Assembly: GCA_018830765.1 (NCBI GenBank)
Contig: JAHJRJ010000089.1
Location: 1-10,428, forward strand
Length of the DNA: 10,428 nucleotides
Source of the DNA: Bacteroidota bacterium
Lineage (GTDB): Bacteria > Bacteroidota > Ignavibacteria > UBA10030 > BY39
Direction of reading: 5' to 3'
Made by a program: the position numbers and the translations under genes. This document shows positions 1-6,092 of the stretch, piece by piece. Each line of letters begins with the position of its first letter. The stretch's first letter is position 1. The notes below the pieces were generated by a model. That model was not told the origin of the DNA. It was given only the letters and a program-made list of their open reading frames with translations, and did not search any database.

Positions 1-2397
1 ATAAGCTCCTGCACCGCCATCGGGATTCAACTCAAATAAGTTGTTGCCGCTGGCGTCAACACCACCGAAGTATGGTCTTCCGTCAGGTAAATATCGAACG
101 GGAGTTCTTATATCAGCATTTCGTACATAAATAGAATTAATATCTCTTCCGTAAACGAATTCAACCGTACCAACTAAATCCCAAGGTAATTTTTGATCCA
201 CAGCTAAGTTTGTAGTCCAAACCTGAGGCCATTTGAAATCTTCAACCATTCCGTTTAAGTCAAATGAAGTTTGAAGTATGGCATCATCGGAAGTCTTAAT
301 TTGTGTTTGAACGTTCGGATAGAGATTAGGATTATTTCCTGGATTTGATATAATGTTACCGACCCATACGAAAGGTAAGCGACCCGTAAATATTCCGGTT
401 CCGCCACGGATTTGTGTCGTTCGATCTCCCATAACATCCCAATTAAATCCTATTCTTGGCGAATACAACAATTGAACATCAGGAAGTTTACTTTGGTCAA
501 CTGTCTCCGGTTTGTCGTTTTCATTGAGTAATGTTAGGCCTCTGGAGAATGGGTTATCGACAGGTTCGGTGAAATACATCGGCATGTCGACTCTCAAACC
601 AAAAGTCAAACTAAAATCTCTTGACATCAGAAATTCGTCCTGAGTATAGAATGATAATTGGCCAACCTCAATGACTTCACCTTTGTAAGGACCTTTGCCA
701 ATTACATTTCTGAAATTATAAAAATTACCACCGTTAGGATCTGTACGTGTAAAGAAATCATTCAAAGAAGAAAATCTTGCACCACCGATAAAATCTAAGA
801 AATCCGGGAGGAAAAATACACCATGCCTAAATATGTTGAAGGAGTTAAAGAATTTAAAATATTCAAAATTTGCTCCGACTGTAATTACATGATTATCAAT
901 AAAATAACTTAGATTGTTGGTAACTTGCCATACATCTTGATCTAGTATATTATGTATGGAGAATGGTTCATGACCTATCGTAGTATAGTTTATACCACCT
1001 TCAACAATTTCAATAGTTGGGAATGGTTCACTAAAAGGATCGCGGTGGTCACGGAAGCGATTGTAGCTTGCAAAAAATCTGTTTGAAAAATTGCCCAATC
1101 GACTATTTAATTCCATTGCGAATGAATTAAGATCATTATTGATCCTGTAACCTGAATTTTTAAATGGTAAACTGGTCTCGTTTGGTCCCCGACCGCCAGC
1201 ACTCAGAACAAAAGGATGCGGCGGTAAATCTCTGCGCGCGTCTAACCGGTTATACCTGAAACTGAAATTATTGTTTTCATTAATATTCCAATCGAGTTTA
1301 ATTATCAGTTTTTCATTTTCCGTTTTATGAATATATCCTTCGTAAGGACCTGTGTCATACCCATAAACATCACGCATTCGTTTACTAATTGAATCCATGA
1401 TAGCAGCGCTGACACGGGAAATTCCAAATCCTGAGGTGCCGCGCTTGGCTGCGAAATTCGTTCCGGGATCTTCCCGTCTTTCCAATTCTGCATTAACAAA
1501 CAGGAATAATTTATCATGAATGAGCGGACCGCTTACACTAACACCCGATTGATTAAAGAATAAATCAGGATTTGCGATTACTTCTTTACCCGAAACTTTG
1601 TTACCAAGGAAAGATTCATTTCTGAGGAAACTATATATAGAACCCTTATACTCATTTGTTCCGCTTTTGGTAACAGTGTTAATTCCGACTCCGGTAAAAC
1701 CACCTTCGCGAACGTCAAATGGTGCGACTGATATTTGGACCTGAGCGACTGCATCGTATGGAACCGGTTCAGCATTGGTTTGCCCTCCGGGGGCGGGATC
1801 ATCTAAACCGAAAGGATTATTAAAATATGATCCATCAAGTGAAATATTATTAAAGAGCCAATTTTTTCCGCCAAAACTAAAGTTACCGTCGCTACGCGGA
1901 TCTAATCTTGTTAAATCACGAGTACTTCTCTTTATTGATGGAAGCATTACAACATCCCTTGGATTAATAAATGTTTCAGCGCCTGTCCGGTTGCTGTTAA
2001 ATACTTCATCAATTTCAGCTGTTACAACAACTTCTTCTCCGATTATAGCTTCAGCAGCCATTTCAAAATCTAAACGTAATTTTTGACCTAAAGTTAGGTA
2101 AACATTTTCTTTGCTTTCTTTCCTGTATCCGACAAAAGTAACAGTCACAGTATATGGTCCCCCGACTTTCATATTGAGAATATCAAACTGACCGTTTTCT
2201 CTTGAGGCGGCACCGTACTGTGTTCCACTTGGAACATGAACTGCAATAACGTTAGCCCCCGGCAATCGAGCCCCATCCTTATCTTGAACTATGCCGTTCA
2301 TAGATGATGTGGTTATTCCTTGCCCTAAGGCTTGATGAAAAAATATTGCAGTTACGAATATGAGTGTTAATAAGGTAGGTAATAATTTGTTTTTCAT
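1..2397 (-). CDS. TonB-dependent receptor, Oar-like, with N-terminal carboxypeptidase-regulatory domain (partial, C-terminus off window)
   Basis: One uninterrupted frame of 799 codons runs from ATG at 2397 to the left edge with no stop. The start follows AAAGGAGT at 2408-2401. Residues 1-25 form a signal peptide (MKNK, then a hydrophobic stretch ending ALG). Residues about 34-115 resemble a CarboxypepD_reg beta-sandwich (GIVQDKDGARLPGANV; YTVTVTFVGYRKE), followed by EEVVVTAE at 121-128. A plug-like domain follows at roughly 135-245, with SFGGKNW, NISLDGSYFNNPFG, GINTVTKSGTNEYKGS. The remainder is Asn/Phe/aromatic-rich alternating sequence typical of an outer-membrane beta-barrel. Oar-type receptors are usually around 1000 residues or more, so the C-terminal barrel is missing here. 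The family sits in the outer membrane and takes up substrates or supports surface functions using TonB energy. The substrate cannot be told, no clear TonB box was identified, and no SusD-like partner is visible within the window. Confidence 0.92.
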   Translation of the reverse strand, partial: MKNKLLPTLLTLIFVTAIFFHQALGQGITTSSMNGIVQDKDGARLPGANVIAVHVPSGTQYGAASRENGQFDILNMKVGGPYTVTVTFVGYRKESKENVYLTLGQKLRLDFEMAAEAIIGEEVVVTAEIDEVFNSNRTGAETFINPRDVVMLPSIKRSTRDLTRLDPRSDGNFSFGGKNWLFNNISLDGSYFNNPFGLDDPAPGGQTNAEPVPYDAVAQVQISVAPFDVREGGFTGVGINTVTKSGTNEYKGSIYSFLRNESFLGNKVSGKEVIANPDLFFNQSGVSVSGPLIHDKLFLFVNAELERREDPGTNFAAKRGTSGFGISRVSAAIMDSISKRMRDVYGYDTGPYEGYIHKTENEKLIIKLDWNINENNNFSFRYNRLDARRDLPPHPFVLSAGGRGPNETSLPFKNSGYRINNDLNSFAMELNSRLGNFSNRFFASYNRFRDHRDPFSEPFPTIEIVEGGINYTTIGHEPFSIHNILDQDVWQVTNNLSYFIDNHVITVGANFEYFKFFNSFNIFRHGVFFLPDFLDFIGGARFSSLNDFFTRTDPNGGNFYNFRNVIGKGPYKGEVIEVGQLSFYTQDEFLMSRDFSLTFGLRVDMPMYFTEPVDNPFSRGLTLLNENDKPETVDQSKLPDVQLLYSPRIGFNWDVMGDRTTQIRGGTGIFTGRLPFVWVGNIISNPGNNPNLYPNVQTQIKTSDDAILQTSFDLNGMVEDFKWPQVWTTNLAVDQKLPWDLVGTVEFVYGRDINSIYVRNADIRTPVRYLPDGRPYFGGVDASGNNLFELNPDGGAGAY

Positions 2398-2489
2398 AAT
2401 ACTCCTTTCAAATTGTGTTGATTTGATATTTATTATTTATGCAACAAATAACACTAAATAAGGTGTAACTTATTACAAATTCTCTGCAC

Positions 2490-2518
2490 AACATAAGCTA
2501 AATTATTAAAAAATGCAA
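2490..2518 (-). promoter_or_regulatory. Possible promoter of the TonB-dependent receptor gene
   Basis: On the minus strand TTGCAT (2518-2513) is followed 17 nt later by TATGTT (2495-2490), leaving a 5' leader of roughly 85-90 nt before the ATG at 2397. The match is moderate and the region is very AT-rich, so other pairs are possible. Apart from this and the Shine-Dalgarno at 2408-2401, I see nothing else in 2398-2580. Confidence 0.3.
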
Positions 2519-2580
2519 ATACCATTAGTAAAAAAAATTTAGAGTTAAGAAAAAAATATTTGTCACTCTCACTCCCAAAA

Positions 2581-2610
2581 ATAAAAAGCCCTAAGTTATT
2601 ATTAGGGCTT
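2581..2610 (-). terminator. Rho-independent terminator after the broken tRNA-Asn copy
   Basis: On the minus strand, perfect 9-bp arms AAGCCCTAA (2610-2602) and TTAGGGCTT (2594-2586) enclose a 7-nt loop and run into a T tract (2587-2583). It ends minus-strand transcription and insulates the receptor gene from the tRNA region. Confidence 0.85.
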
Positions 2611-2618
2611 ATGTTAAG

Positions 2619-2664
2619 CTCCGCGAGTAGTCCCGAATGCTTTCGGGATACAACCCTGCGGTTA
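2619..2664 (-). pseudogene. Damaged second copy of the tRNA-Asn 3' exon
   Basis: The minus strand repeats the 3' exon of the tRNA-Asn at 2964-2927: TAACCGCAGGGTTGTA at its start and CTACTCGCGGAG at its end. The central 10 nt of the T-arm are replaced by an 18-nt palindrome (2631-2648). Upstream identity stops at the intron/3' exon junction, apart from one extra shared G. There is no matching 5' half (acceptor 5' strand, D-arm, anticodon 5' strand) before it, so it cannot make a tRNA. It is followed by its own terminator, as the intact copy is. It could be the remains of a tandem tRNA-Asn gene or a displaced original 3' end left by an insertion. Confidence 0.85.
2631..2648. repeat. Short palindrome replacing a tRNA T-arm
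   Basis: TCCCGAATGCTTTCGGGA has 7-bp perfect arms and a 4-nt loop. It sits where the T-stem tip and loop of tRNA-Asn should be. The flanking GTA/TAC can still pair, so the site remains a longer hairpin. Its arms share the TCCCGA/TCGGGA core with the palindrome at 3177-3192. Confidence 0.8.
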
Positions 2665-2681
2665 CTTGGTAAAAAGTTATA

Positions 2682-2876
2682 AAAATGAATCATTATTTTG
2701 CTCTTCCATTTTTTAATTTTCTTTTCAAGTTCAAGCGCTTCTTTTCGAGAAGCACATTCTTTCTTGAAGATTATCTTCCACGGGCGATAGCGCGCAGTGA
2801 ATCCTGTCTCAAAAATATTATGGAAGTGCAACCTTGATTCAGGATTATCTGACTAATATGTAAAGCCAATGTCCCA
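2682..2876 (-). pseudogene. GIY-YIG nuclease remnant (N-terminus lost, in-frame stop)
   Basis: Read from 2876 the minus strand gives WDIGFT, then a TAG stop at 2855-2853, then SDNPESRLHFHN, TGFTARYRPWKIIF and EALELEKKIKKWKSK. This matches the layout of small single-domain GIY-YIG nucleases (UvrC-N-like, COG2827 type): YIG-T, R-L--H-N, a T--RPW segment, then a Lys-rich E-K-KKW end. The GIY half of the catalytic motif and the start are absent: upstream lies the tRNA terminator. Downstream the frame runs on through the tRNA fragment to a stop near 2454, which is not natural gene sequence. A TTG at 2831 could in principle start a 125-codon frame, but that would lack the catalytic N-terminus. I therefore read it as a decayed gene with no nuclease activity. 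Confidence 0.72.
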
Positions 2877-2880
2877 TAGA

Positions 2881-2914
2881 ATAAAAAACCCCAAGCAAAT
2901 AATTCTTGAGGTTT
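2881..2914 (-). terminator. Rho-independent terminator of tRNA-Asn
   Basis: On the minus strand AAACCTCAAG (2914-2905) pairs with CTTGGGGTTT (2895-2886), 10 bp including one U.G pair, with a 9-nt loop. The 3' arm runs into a T tract at 2888-2883. It begins 13 nt after the tRNA 3' end. Confidence 0.87.
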
Positions 2915-3007
2915 GTATTTTGGTAGCTCCGCGAGTAGGGCTCGAACCTACAACCCTGCGGTTACAGTTATTCCACTGCTTTCGCAATGGCCTGGACTAT
3001 CTCATAA

Positions 3008-3026
3008 TCTCCGCCAGAGGCGGAGA
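3008..3026. repeat. Short palindrome forming the P8 extension of the intron
   Basis: TCTCCGCC and GGCGGAGA are 8-bp perfect arms around AGA. It is markedly more GC-rich than the surrounding intron and sits inside P8, distal to the short CUCA/UGAG stem. It looks like an inserted short palindromic element tolerated because it only lengthens a peripheral hairpin. Confidence 0.65.
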
Positions 3027-3172
3027 GTTGGGCGCTTCTGAGGCTTATTGGTGAGAATCCTCATCCTCTAGTCTCTGCACGTTTTCCGCTACTTAATTTC
3101 TCTTCACGGAACTTCGCTCAGGATTACCATATCCCCACTGGGACTTAGGCTTCCCTGAATTCACCCAATTTT

Positions 3173-3406
3173 TCAATCCCGATCACTCGGGAAAGCTGCA
3201 ATCTTCGAATGAAGTTCTCGATGACAGTTTGCGCAAACCAGCATGCACTTGTCAAGTTCTTGTTTAACCTTGGTCCAACTTCTTGTGTATCCTTTCATTG
3301 AAATCCCAAAGTCTTTTTCTCTCTCATCGATGTGGTGAAATTCAAGAGCTTCACTGCATTTCGAATATTCACGCCTGTCAGAATAAGTTCGAGAATCTTT
3401 CTTCAT
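3173..3406 (-). CDS. Intron-encoded HNH endonuclease, internally shortened
   Basis: This 77-residue frame lies wholly inside the tRNA-Asn intron, starting 11 nt after the 5' splice site and ending 3 nt before P3. It shows an HNH (beta-beta-alpha-metal) core: LEFHHIDEREKDFG with H24/H25, then KCMLVCANCHRELH with C58, N60, C61, H62 and H66. Relatives I recall have about 25-30 more residues between the RREY segment and KCSEALEFHH, including a first CxxC that completes the zinc site; here Y14 is followed almost directly by SKCSEALEF. The last residues (FPSDRD) come from a palindrome (3177-3192). No Shine-Dalgarno precedes the ATG. In the family, such proteins cut intronless alleles and spread the intron. 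This copy keeps its catalytic residues but may be unfolded or inactive. Confidence 0.75.
   Translation of the reverse strand: MKKDSRTYSDRREYSKCSEALEFHHIDEREKDFGISMKGYTRSWTKVKQELDKCMLVCANCHRELHSKIAAFPSDRD
3177..3192. repeat. Short palindrome just before intron P3, at the end of the HNH frame
   Basis: TCCCGATCACTCGGGA has 6-bp perfect arms and a 4-nt loop; in the minus-strand RNA the loop is GUGA, a GNRA tetraloop. It shares its arm core with the palindrome in the damaged tRNA copy. It encodes PSDR near the HNH C-terminus and could act as part of a P2-region hairpin. Confidence 0.65.
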
Positions 3407-3465
3407 TTCTGCGTTTCACAGCCGCATGCTCTACCATTGAGCTATCGCGGAATTTTTCCGGCACT

Positions 3466-3494
3466 AATATATCAAAATTATTATATAATGTCAA
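3466..3494 (-). promoter_or_regulatory. Sigma70 promoter of tRNA-Asn
   Basis: TTGACA (3494-3489), an exact 17-nt spacer, then TATATT (3471-3466). Transcription would start about 8 nt upstream of tRNA base 1 at 3451, a very short leader as is usual for tRNA genes. Confidence 0.85.
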
Positions 3495-3499
3495 CCTAT

Positions 3500-3528
3500 T
3501 TGACTAATCTTTTCATTTTAGCTATATT
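3500..3528 (+). promoter_or_regulatory. Sigma70 promoter of the clpC operon
   Basis: TTGACT (3500-3505), a 17-nt spacer, then TATATT (3523-3528). The start would be near 3535, giving a leader of about 45 nt to the clpC ATG. Its -35 box is 5 bp from the divergent -35 box of the tRNA promoter. I find no CIRCE element and no tandem CtsR heptads. Confidence 0.78.
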
Positions 3529-3579
3529 CTTAATAGAAACTTAGTGTTGAAACTTGTTTTTTAATCATAAAGGAATACA

Positions 3580-6084
3580 ATGGAAGGTAATTTTTCAAAT
3601 AGAGTACAAGATGTAATAAGACTTAGCCGCGAAGAAGCTTTACGGTTAGGTCACGATTACATCGGCACCGAGCATTTGTTGCTCGGAATTATACGCGAGG
3701 GCGAGGGGATTGCCGTAAAAATATTACGCAATCTCGGGGTCGACCTCTACAAATTAAAGAAAGCTATCGAAGATGCCGTCCGCACAACTGGCGGCACGCT
3801 TACTATAGGCAACATTCCACTGACAAAACAAGCTGAAAAAGTTCTCAAGATAACCTACCTCGAGGCAAAACTCTACAAATCGGATGTGATCGGAACTGAA
3901 CATCTTCTCCTTTCGCTTTTACGGGACGACGATAATATCGCCGCTCAAATCCTGCATCAGTTCAACGTTCATTACGATGCAGTTAGAAATGAGCTTGACA
4001 ATATAATCAGCGGAAAGCCATCTCATACACAGCACGCTCAACAGCCCGAGAAGAAAACAGATAAATCAAAAACACCAGTGCTGGATAATTTCGGCAGAGA
4101 CCTTACACGCTTAGCGATGGAAGATAAACTCGACCCGATTGTAGGACGTGAAAAAGAAATCGAACGCGTAGCTCAAGTTTTAAGCCGGCGTAAAAAGAAC
4201 AACCCTGTATTAATCGGCGAGCCGGGCGTCGGTAAGACGGCAATCGCCGAAGGACTTGCGCTTAGAATCGTCCAGAAAAAAGTATCTCGCGTGCTACACG
4301 ATAAGCGAGTTGTTACGCTCGACCTCGGTGCATTGGTCGCAGGCACAAAGTATCGAGGACAATTCGAAGAACGCATGAAAGCTGTAATGAACGAACTCGA
4401 AAAAGCAAAAGATGTAATATTGTTTATAGATGAACTGCATACGATTGTTGGTGCAGGCGGCGCGTCCGGTTCACTGGACGCATCGAATATGTTCAAGCCG
4501 GCGCTGTCACGAGGAGAACTGCAATGCATCGGCGCAACTACGCTCGACGAATACAGACAGTACATAGAGAAAGACGGCGCGCTCGACAGACGATTCCAGA
4601 AAATAATGATCGACCCGACAACGGTTGACGAAACTATTCAGATACTCGAGCACATAAAGTACAAGTATGAACAGCATCACGGCGTGCGTTATACACAAAA
4701 AGCGATCGAAGGCGCTGTGAAACTGAGCGACCGGTATATTACTGACAGATATTTACCCGATAAAGCTATCGACGTAATGGACGAAGCCGGCGCACGTGTT
4801 CACCTTTCCAACATACACGTACCTCAAGAGGTTTTAGATATAGAGAACGAAATCGAAAAAATAAAGCAAACAAAGAATCAGGTAGTGAAAAAGCAAAACT
4901 TCGAAGAAGCAGCCCGTCTGCGTGACCTCGAGAAAAAATTATTGAGCGATTTGGAAGTAGCAAAACGTGAGTGGGAAAAGAAATCGGAAGAAATGATATA
5001 CGAAGTCACGGAGATTCACATCGCCGACGTCGTAGCGATGATGACCGGCATTCCGGTAAACAAAATCGCCGAATCAGAATCCCAAAAATTACTCAAGATG
5101 GAAGAGTCGCTTAGCACGCAGATAATCGGACAGGACGAAGCAATCGTGAAATTAAGCAAAGCGATTCGCCGGACACGCGCAGGGCTAAAAGATCCCAAGC
5201 GCCCAATCGGTTCCTTCATTTTCCTTGGTCCAACAGGTGTAGGAAAAACAGAGATGGCAAAAGTTTTAGCCAGATATTTATTTGATACAGAAGAAGCATT
5301 GGTCAGAATCGATATGAGCGAATATATGGAAAAATTCTCCGTATCGAGATTAGTTGGCGCTCCTCCGGGTTATGTCGGTTACGAAGAAGGCGGTCAGCTT
5401 ACTGAAAAAGTCCGCAGAAAACCCTACTCGGTTGTACTTTTAGATGAAATCGAAAAAGCGCATCCGGACGTTTTCAACATACTGCTGCAAGTTTTAGATG
5501 ACGGATTATTAACCGACAGTCTTGGCAGACACGTTGATTTCAAGAATACTATTGTGATTATGACCTCGAATGTCGGAACTCGAGATATTAAACAGGGCGG
5601 GGCTATTGGCTTCGGCACACAGACCCAGAAAGACAAATACACGAATATGAAACACGCGGTAGAGGATGCGATTAAGCGAGTATTCAACCCTGAATTTTTG
5701 AACCGTGTTGACGATATAATTATTTTTCACAACTTGGACCGCGAGCACATCAACCGGATAGTAGATATACAAATGGCTGAACTTGTAAAGCGTATGGAAT
5801 CGCTTAACATTAAGCTGCAATTAACAAAACAAGCACGGGAATTTTTGATAGATAAAGGATACGACCCTGCATTCGGCGCCCGTCCGCTTAAAAGAGTACT
5901 TCAAAAATTTATCGAAGACCCGATAGCTGAAGAAATCTTAAAGAATAAATTTTCGGAAGGCAGCATCGTGAGAATTAAAATTAATCCGAAAACAGAAACT
6001 CTTAAATTTTACGAAGCTAATAAATCGAAGAAAATAAAACCACAGAGCGAACCAGAAGAAGAAACAAGCGCCGGCGCTTCATAA
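3580..6084 (+). CDS. clpC: ATP-dependent Clp protease ATP-binding subunit ClpC
   Basis: This is a full-length 834-residue Hsp100 unfoldase. It feeds proteins to ClpP in the cytoplasm. Two Clp_N repeats lie at about 5-75 and 80-145 (each with IGTEHLLL). The first AAA+ module has Walker A GEPGVGKT (213-220) and Walker B LFIDE (281-285). A middle coiled region with a UVR motif (NFEEAARLRDLEKKL, about 440-454) identifies ClpC rather than ClpA or ClpB. The second AAA+ module has Walker A GPTGVGKT (550-557) and Walker B VVLLDE (618-623). An IGF tripeptide (676-678) is the ClpP-docking loop, so it is a protease partner rather than a disaggregase. The C-terminal D2 small domain is followed by a Lys/Glu-rich tail. 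The start is supported by AAAGGA (3569-3574), five nt upstream. No mcsA, mcsB or ctsR is adjacent. It heads a run of closely spaced genes. Confidence 0.97.
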   Translation: MEGNFSNRVQDVIRLSREEALRLGHDYIGTEHLLLGIIREGEGIAVKILRNLGVDLYKLKKAIEDAVRTTGGTLTIGNIPLTKQAEKVLKITYLEAKLYKSDVIGTEHLLLSLLRDDDNIAAQILHQFNVHYDAVRNELDNIISGKPSHTQHAQQPEKKTDKSKTPVLDNFGRDLTRLAMEDKLDPIVGREKEIERVAQVLSRRKKNNPVLIGEPGVGKTAIAEGLALRIVQKKVSRVLHDKRVVTLDLGALVAGTKYRGQFEERMKAVMNELEKAKDVILFIDELHTIVGAGGASGSLDASNMFKPALSRGELQCIGATTLDEYRQYIEKDGALDRRFQKIMIDPTTVDETIQILEHIKYKYEQHHGVRYTQKAIEGAVKLSDRYITDRYLPDKAIDVMDEAGARVHLSNIHVPQEVLDIENEIEKIKQTKNQVVKKQNFEEAARLRDLEKKLLSDLEVAKREWEKKSEEMIYEVTEIHIADVVAMMTGIPVNKIAESESQKLLKMEESLSTQIIGQDEAIVKLSKAIRRTRAGLKDPKRPIGSFIFLGPTGVGKTEMAKVLARYLFDTEEALVRIDMSEYMEKFSVSRLVGAPPGYVGYEEGGQLTEKVRRKPYSVVLLDEIEKAHPDVFNILLQVLDDGLLTDSLGRHVDFKNTIVIMTSNVGTRDIKQGGAIGFGTQTQKDKYTNMKHAVEDAIKRVFNPEFLNRVDDIIIFHNLDREHINRIVDIQMAELVKRMESLNIKLQLTKQAREFLIDKGYDPAFGARPLKRVLQKFIEDPIAEEILKNKFSEGSIVRIKINPKTETLKFYEANKSKKIKPQSEPEEETSAGAS

Positions 6085-6092
6085 AACGGATA

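Larger units (their letters stand above)
2965..3417 (-). ncRNA. Self-splicing group I intron (IC3-like) in tRNA-Asn
   Basis: The core can be traced on the minus strand. P1: exon CUGU plus intron G (3421-3417) pairs with CGCAG (3413-3409), putting a U.G pair at the 5' splice site. P3: AUUGG(G)UGA (3169-3161) with UCACCAAU (3054-3047). P4: UCAGG (3158-3154) with CCUGA (3122-3118). P6: UUCCG with CGGAA. P7: GACUA (3073-3069) with UAGUC (2999-2995). P8: CUCA (3042-3039) with UGAG (3004-3001), with a nested 8-bp hairpin. P9: CCAUUGC-GAAA-GCAGUGG (2990-2973). The intron ends in G at 2965. Conserved strings such as GUGCAGAGACUAG and AUAGUCCAGG resemble, from memory, the Azoarcus tRNA-Ile intron (IC3). 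It is 453 nt long, about 200 nt of it core and the rest mostly the HNH frame between P1 and P3. All conserved helices appear intact, so it should splice. Confidence 0.93.
2927..3451 (-). tRNA. tRNA-Asn(GUU), interrupted by a group I intron in the anticodon
   Basis: The 5' exon (3451-3418) gives acceptor TCCGCGA, TA, D-stem GCTC/GAGC, anticodon-stem TGCGG and loop bases CTGT. The 3' exon (2964-2927) gives TAA, anticodon-stem CCGCA, variable GGGTT, T-stem GTAGG/CCTAC around TTCGAGC, acceptor TCGCGGA and discriminator G73. Joining the exons gives the seven-base loop CTGTTAA with anticodon GTT. All stems pair, and G73 fits asparagine and excludes histidine, which needs C73. CCA is not encoded (CTACCA follows G73), so it would be added enzymatically. 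The intron lies between positions 35 and 36 of the anticodon. Upstream is a near-consensus promoter and downstream a terminator, so it is its own transcription unit. If this is the only tRNA-Asn gene, translation depends on splicing. Confidence 0.94.

Noticed and set aside
1775..2086. Plus-strand open frame of 103 codons within the receptor region
   Set aside because: The minus strand here encodes the carboxypeptidase-regulatory and plug region of the TonB-dependent receptor without interruption.
2454..2681. C-terminal extension of the GIY-YIG frame as real protein
   Set aside because: This part of the frame translates the tRNA fragment, the palindrome, a terminator and AT-rich leader, so it is read-through of non-coding sequence.
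2869..3054. Plus-strand open frame containing a VGLEPTTLRLQ-like peptide
   Set aside because: It is antisense to the tRNA-Asn 3' exon and intron end; this peptide is a well-known artefact of translating the reverse strand of tRNA genes.
2614..3192. CRISPR array from the closely spaced palindromes
   Set aside because: The palindromes differ in sequence, are unevenly spaced and sit inside tRNA and intron structures. There are no regular spacers and no cas genes.
2965..3417. Group II intron or archaeal-type bulge-helix-bulge tRNA intron
   Set aside because: There is no GUGYG start, domain V or AY end, and no reverse transcriptase. The P3-P9 helices and terminal G are those of group I, and 453 nt is far longer than protein-spliced tRNA introns.
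3411..3451. tRNA-His reading of the 5' half, because the unspliced sequence shows GTG after CT
   Set aside because: The G after CTGT is the first intron base. The 3' exon supplies TAA, giving CTGTTAA and anticodon GTT, and G73 without a paired G-1 does not fit tRNA-His.
3489..3505. CtsR operator in front of clpC
   Set aside because: AGTCAAA on the minus strand matches one CtsR heptad, but the second half is inverted rather than a direct repeat. The symmetry is explained by the two divergent -35 boxes.
4173..5820. Several minus-strand open frames of 60-130 codons inside clpC
   Set aside because: They lie antisense to a well-conserved coding sequence, have no recognisable domains, and show the low-complexity composition expected of shadow frames.
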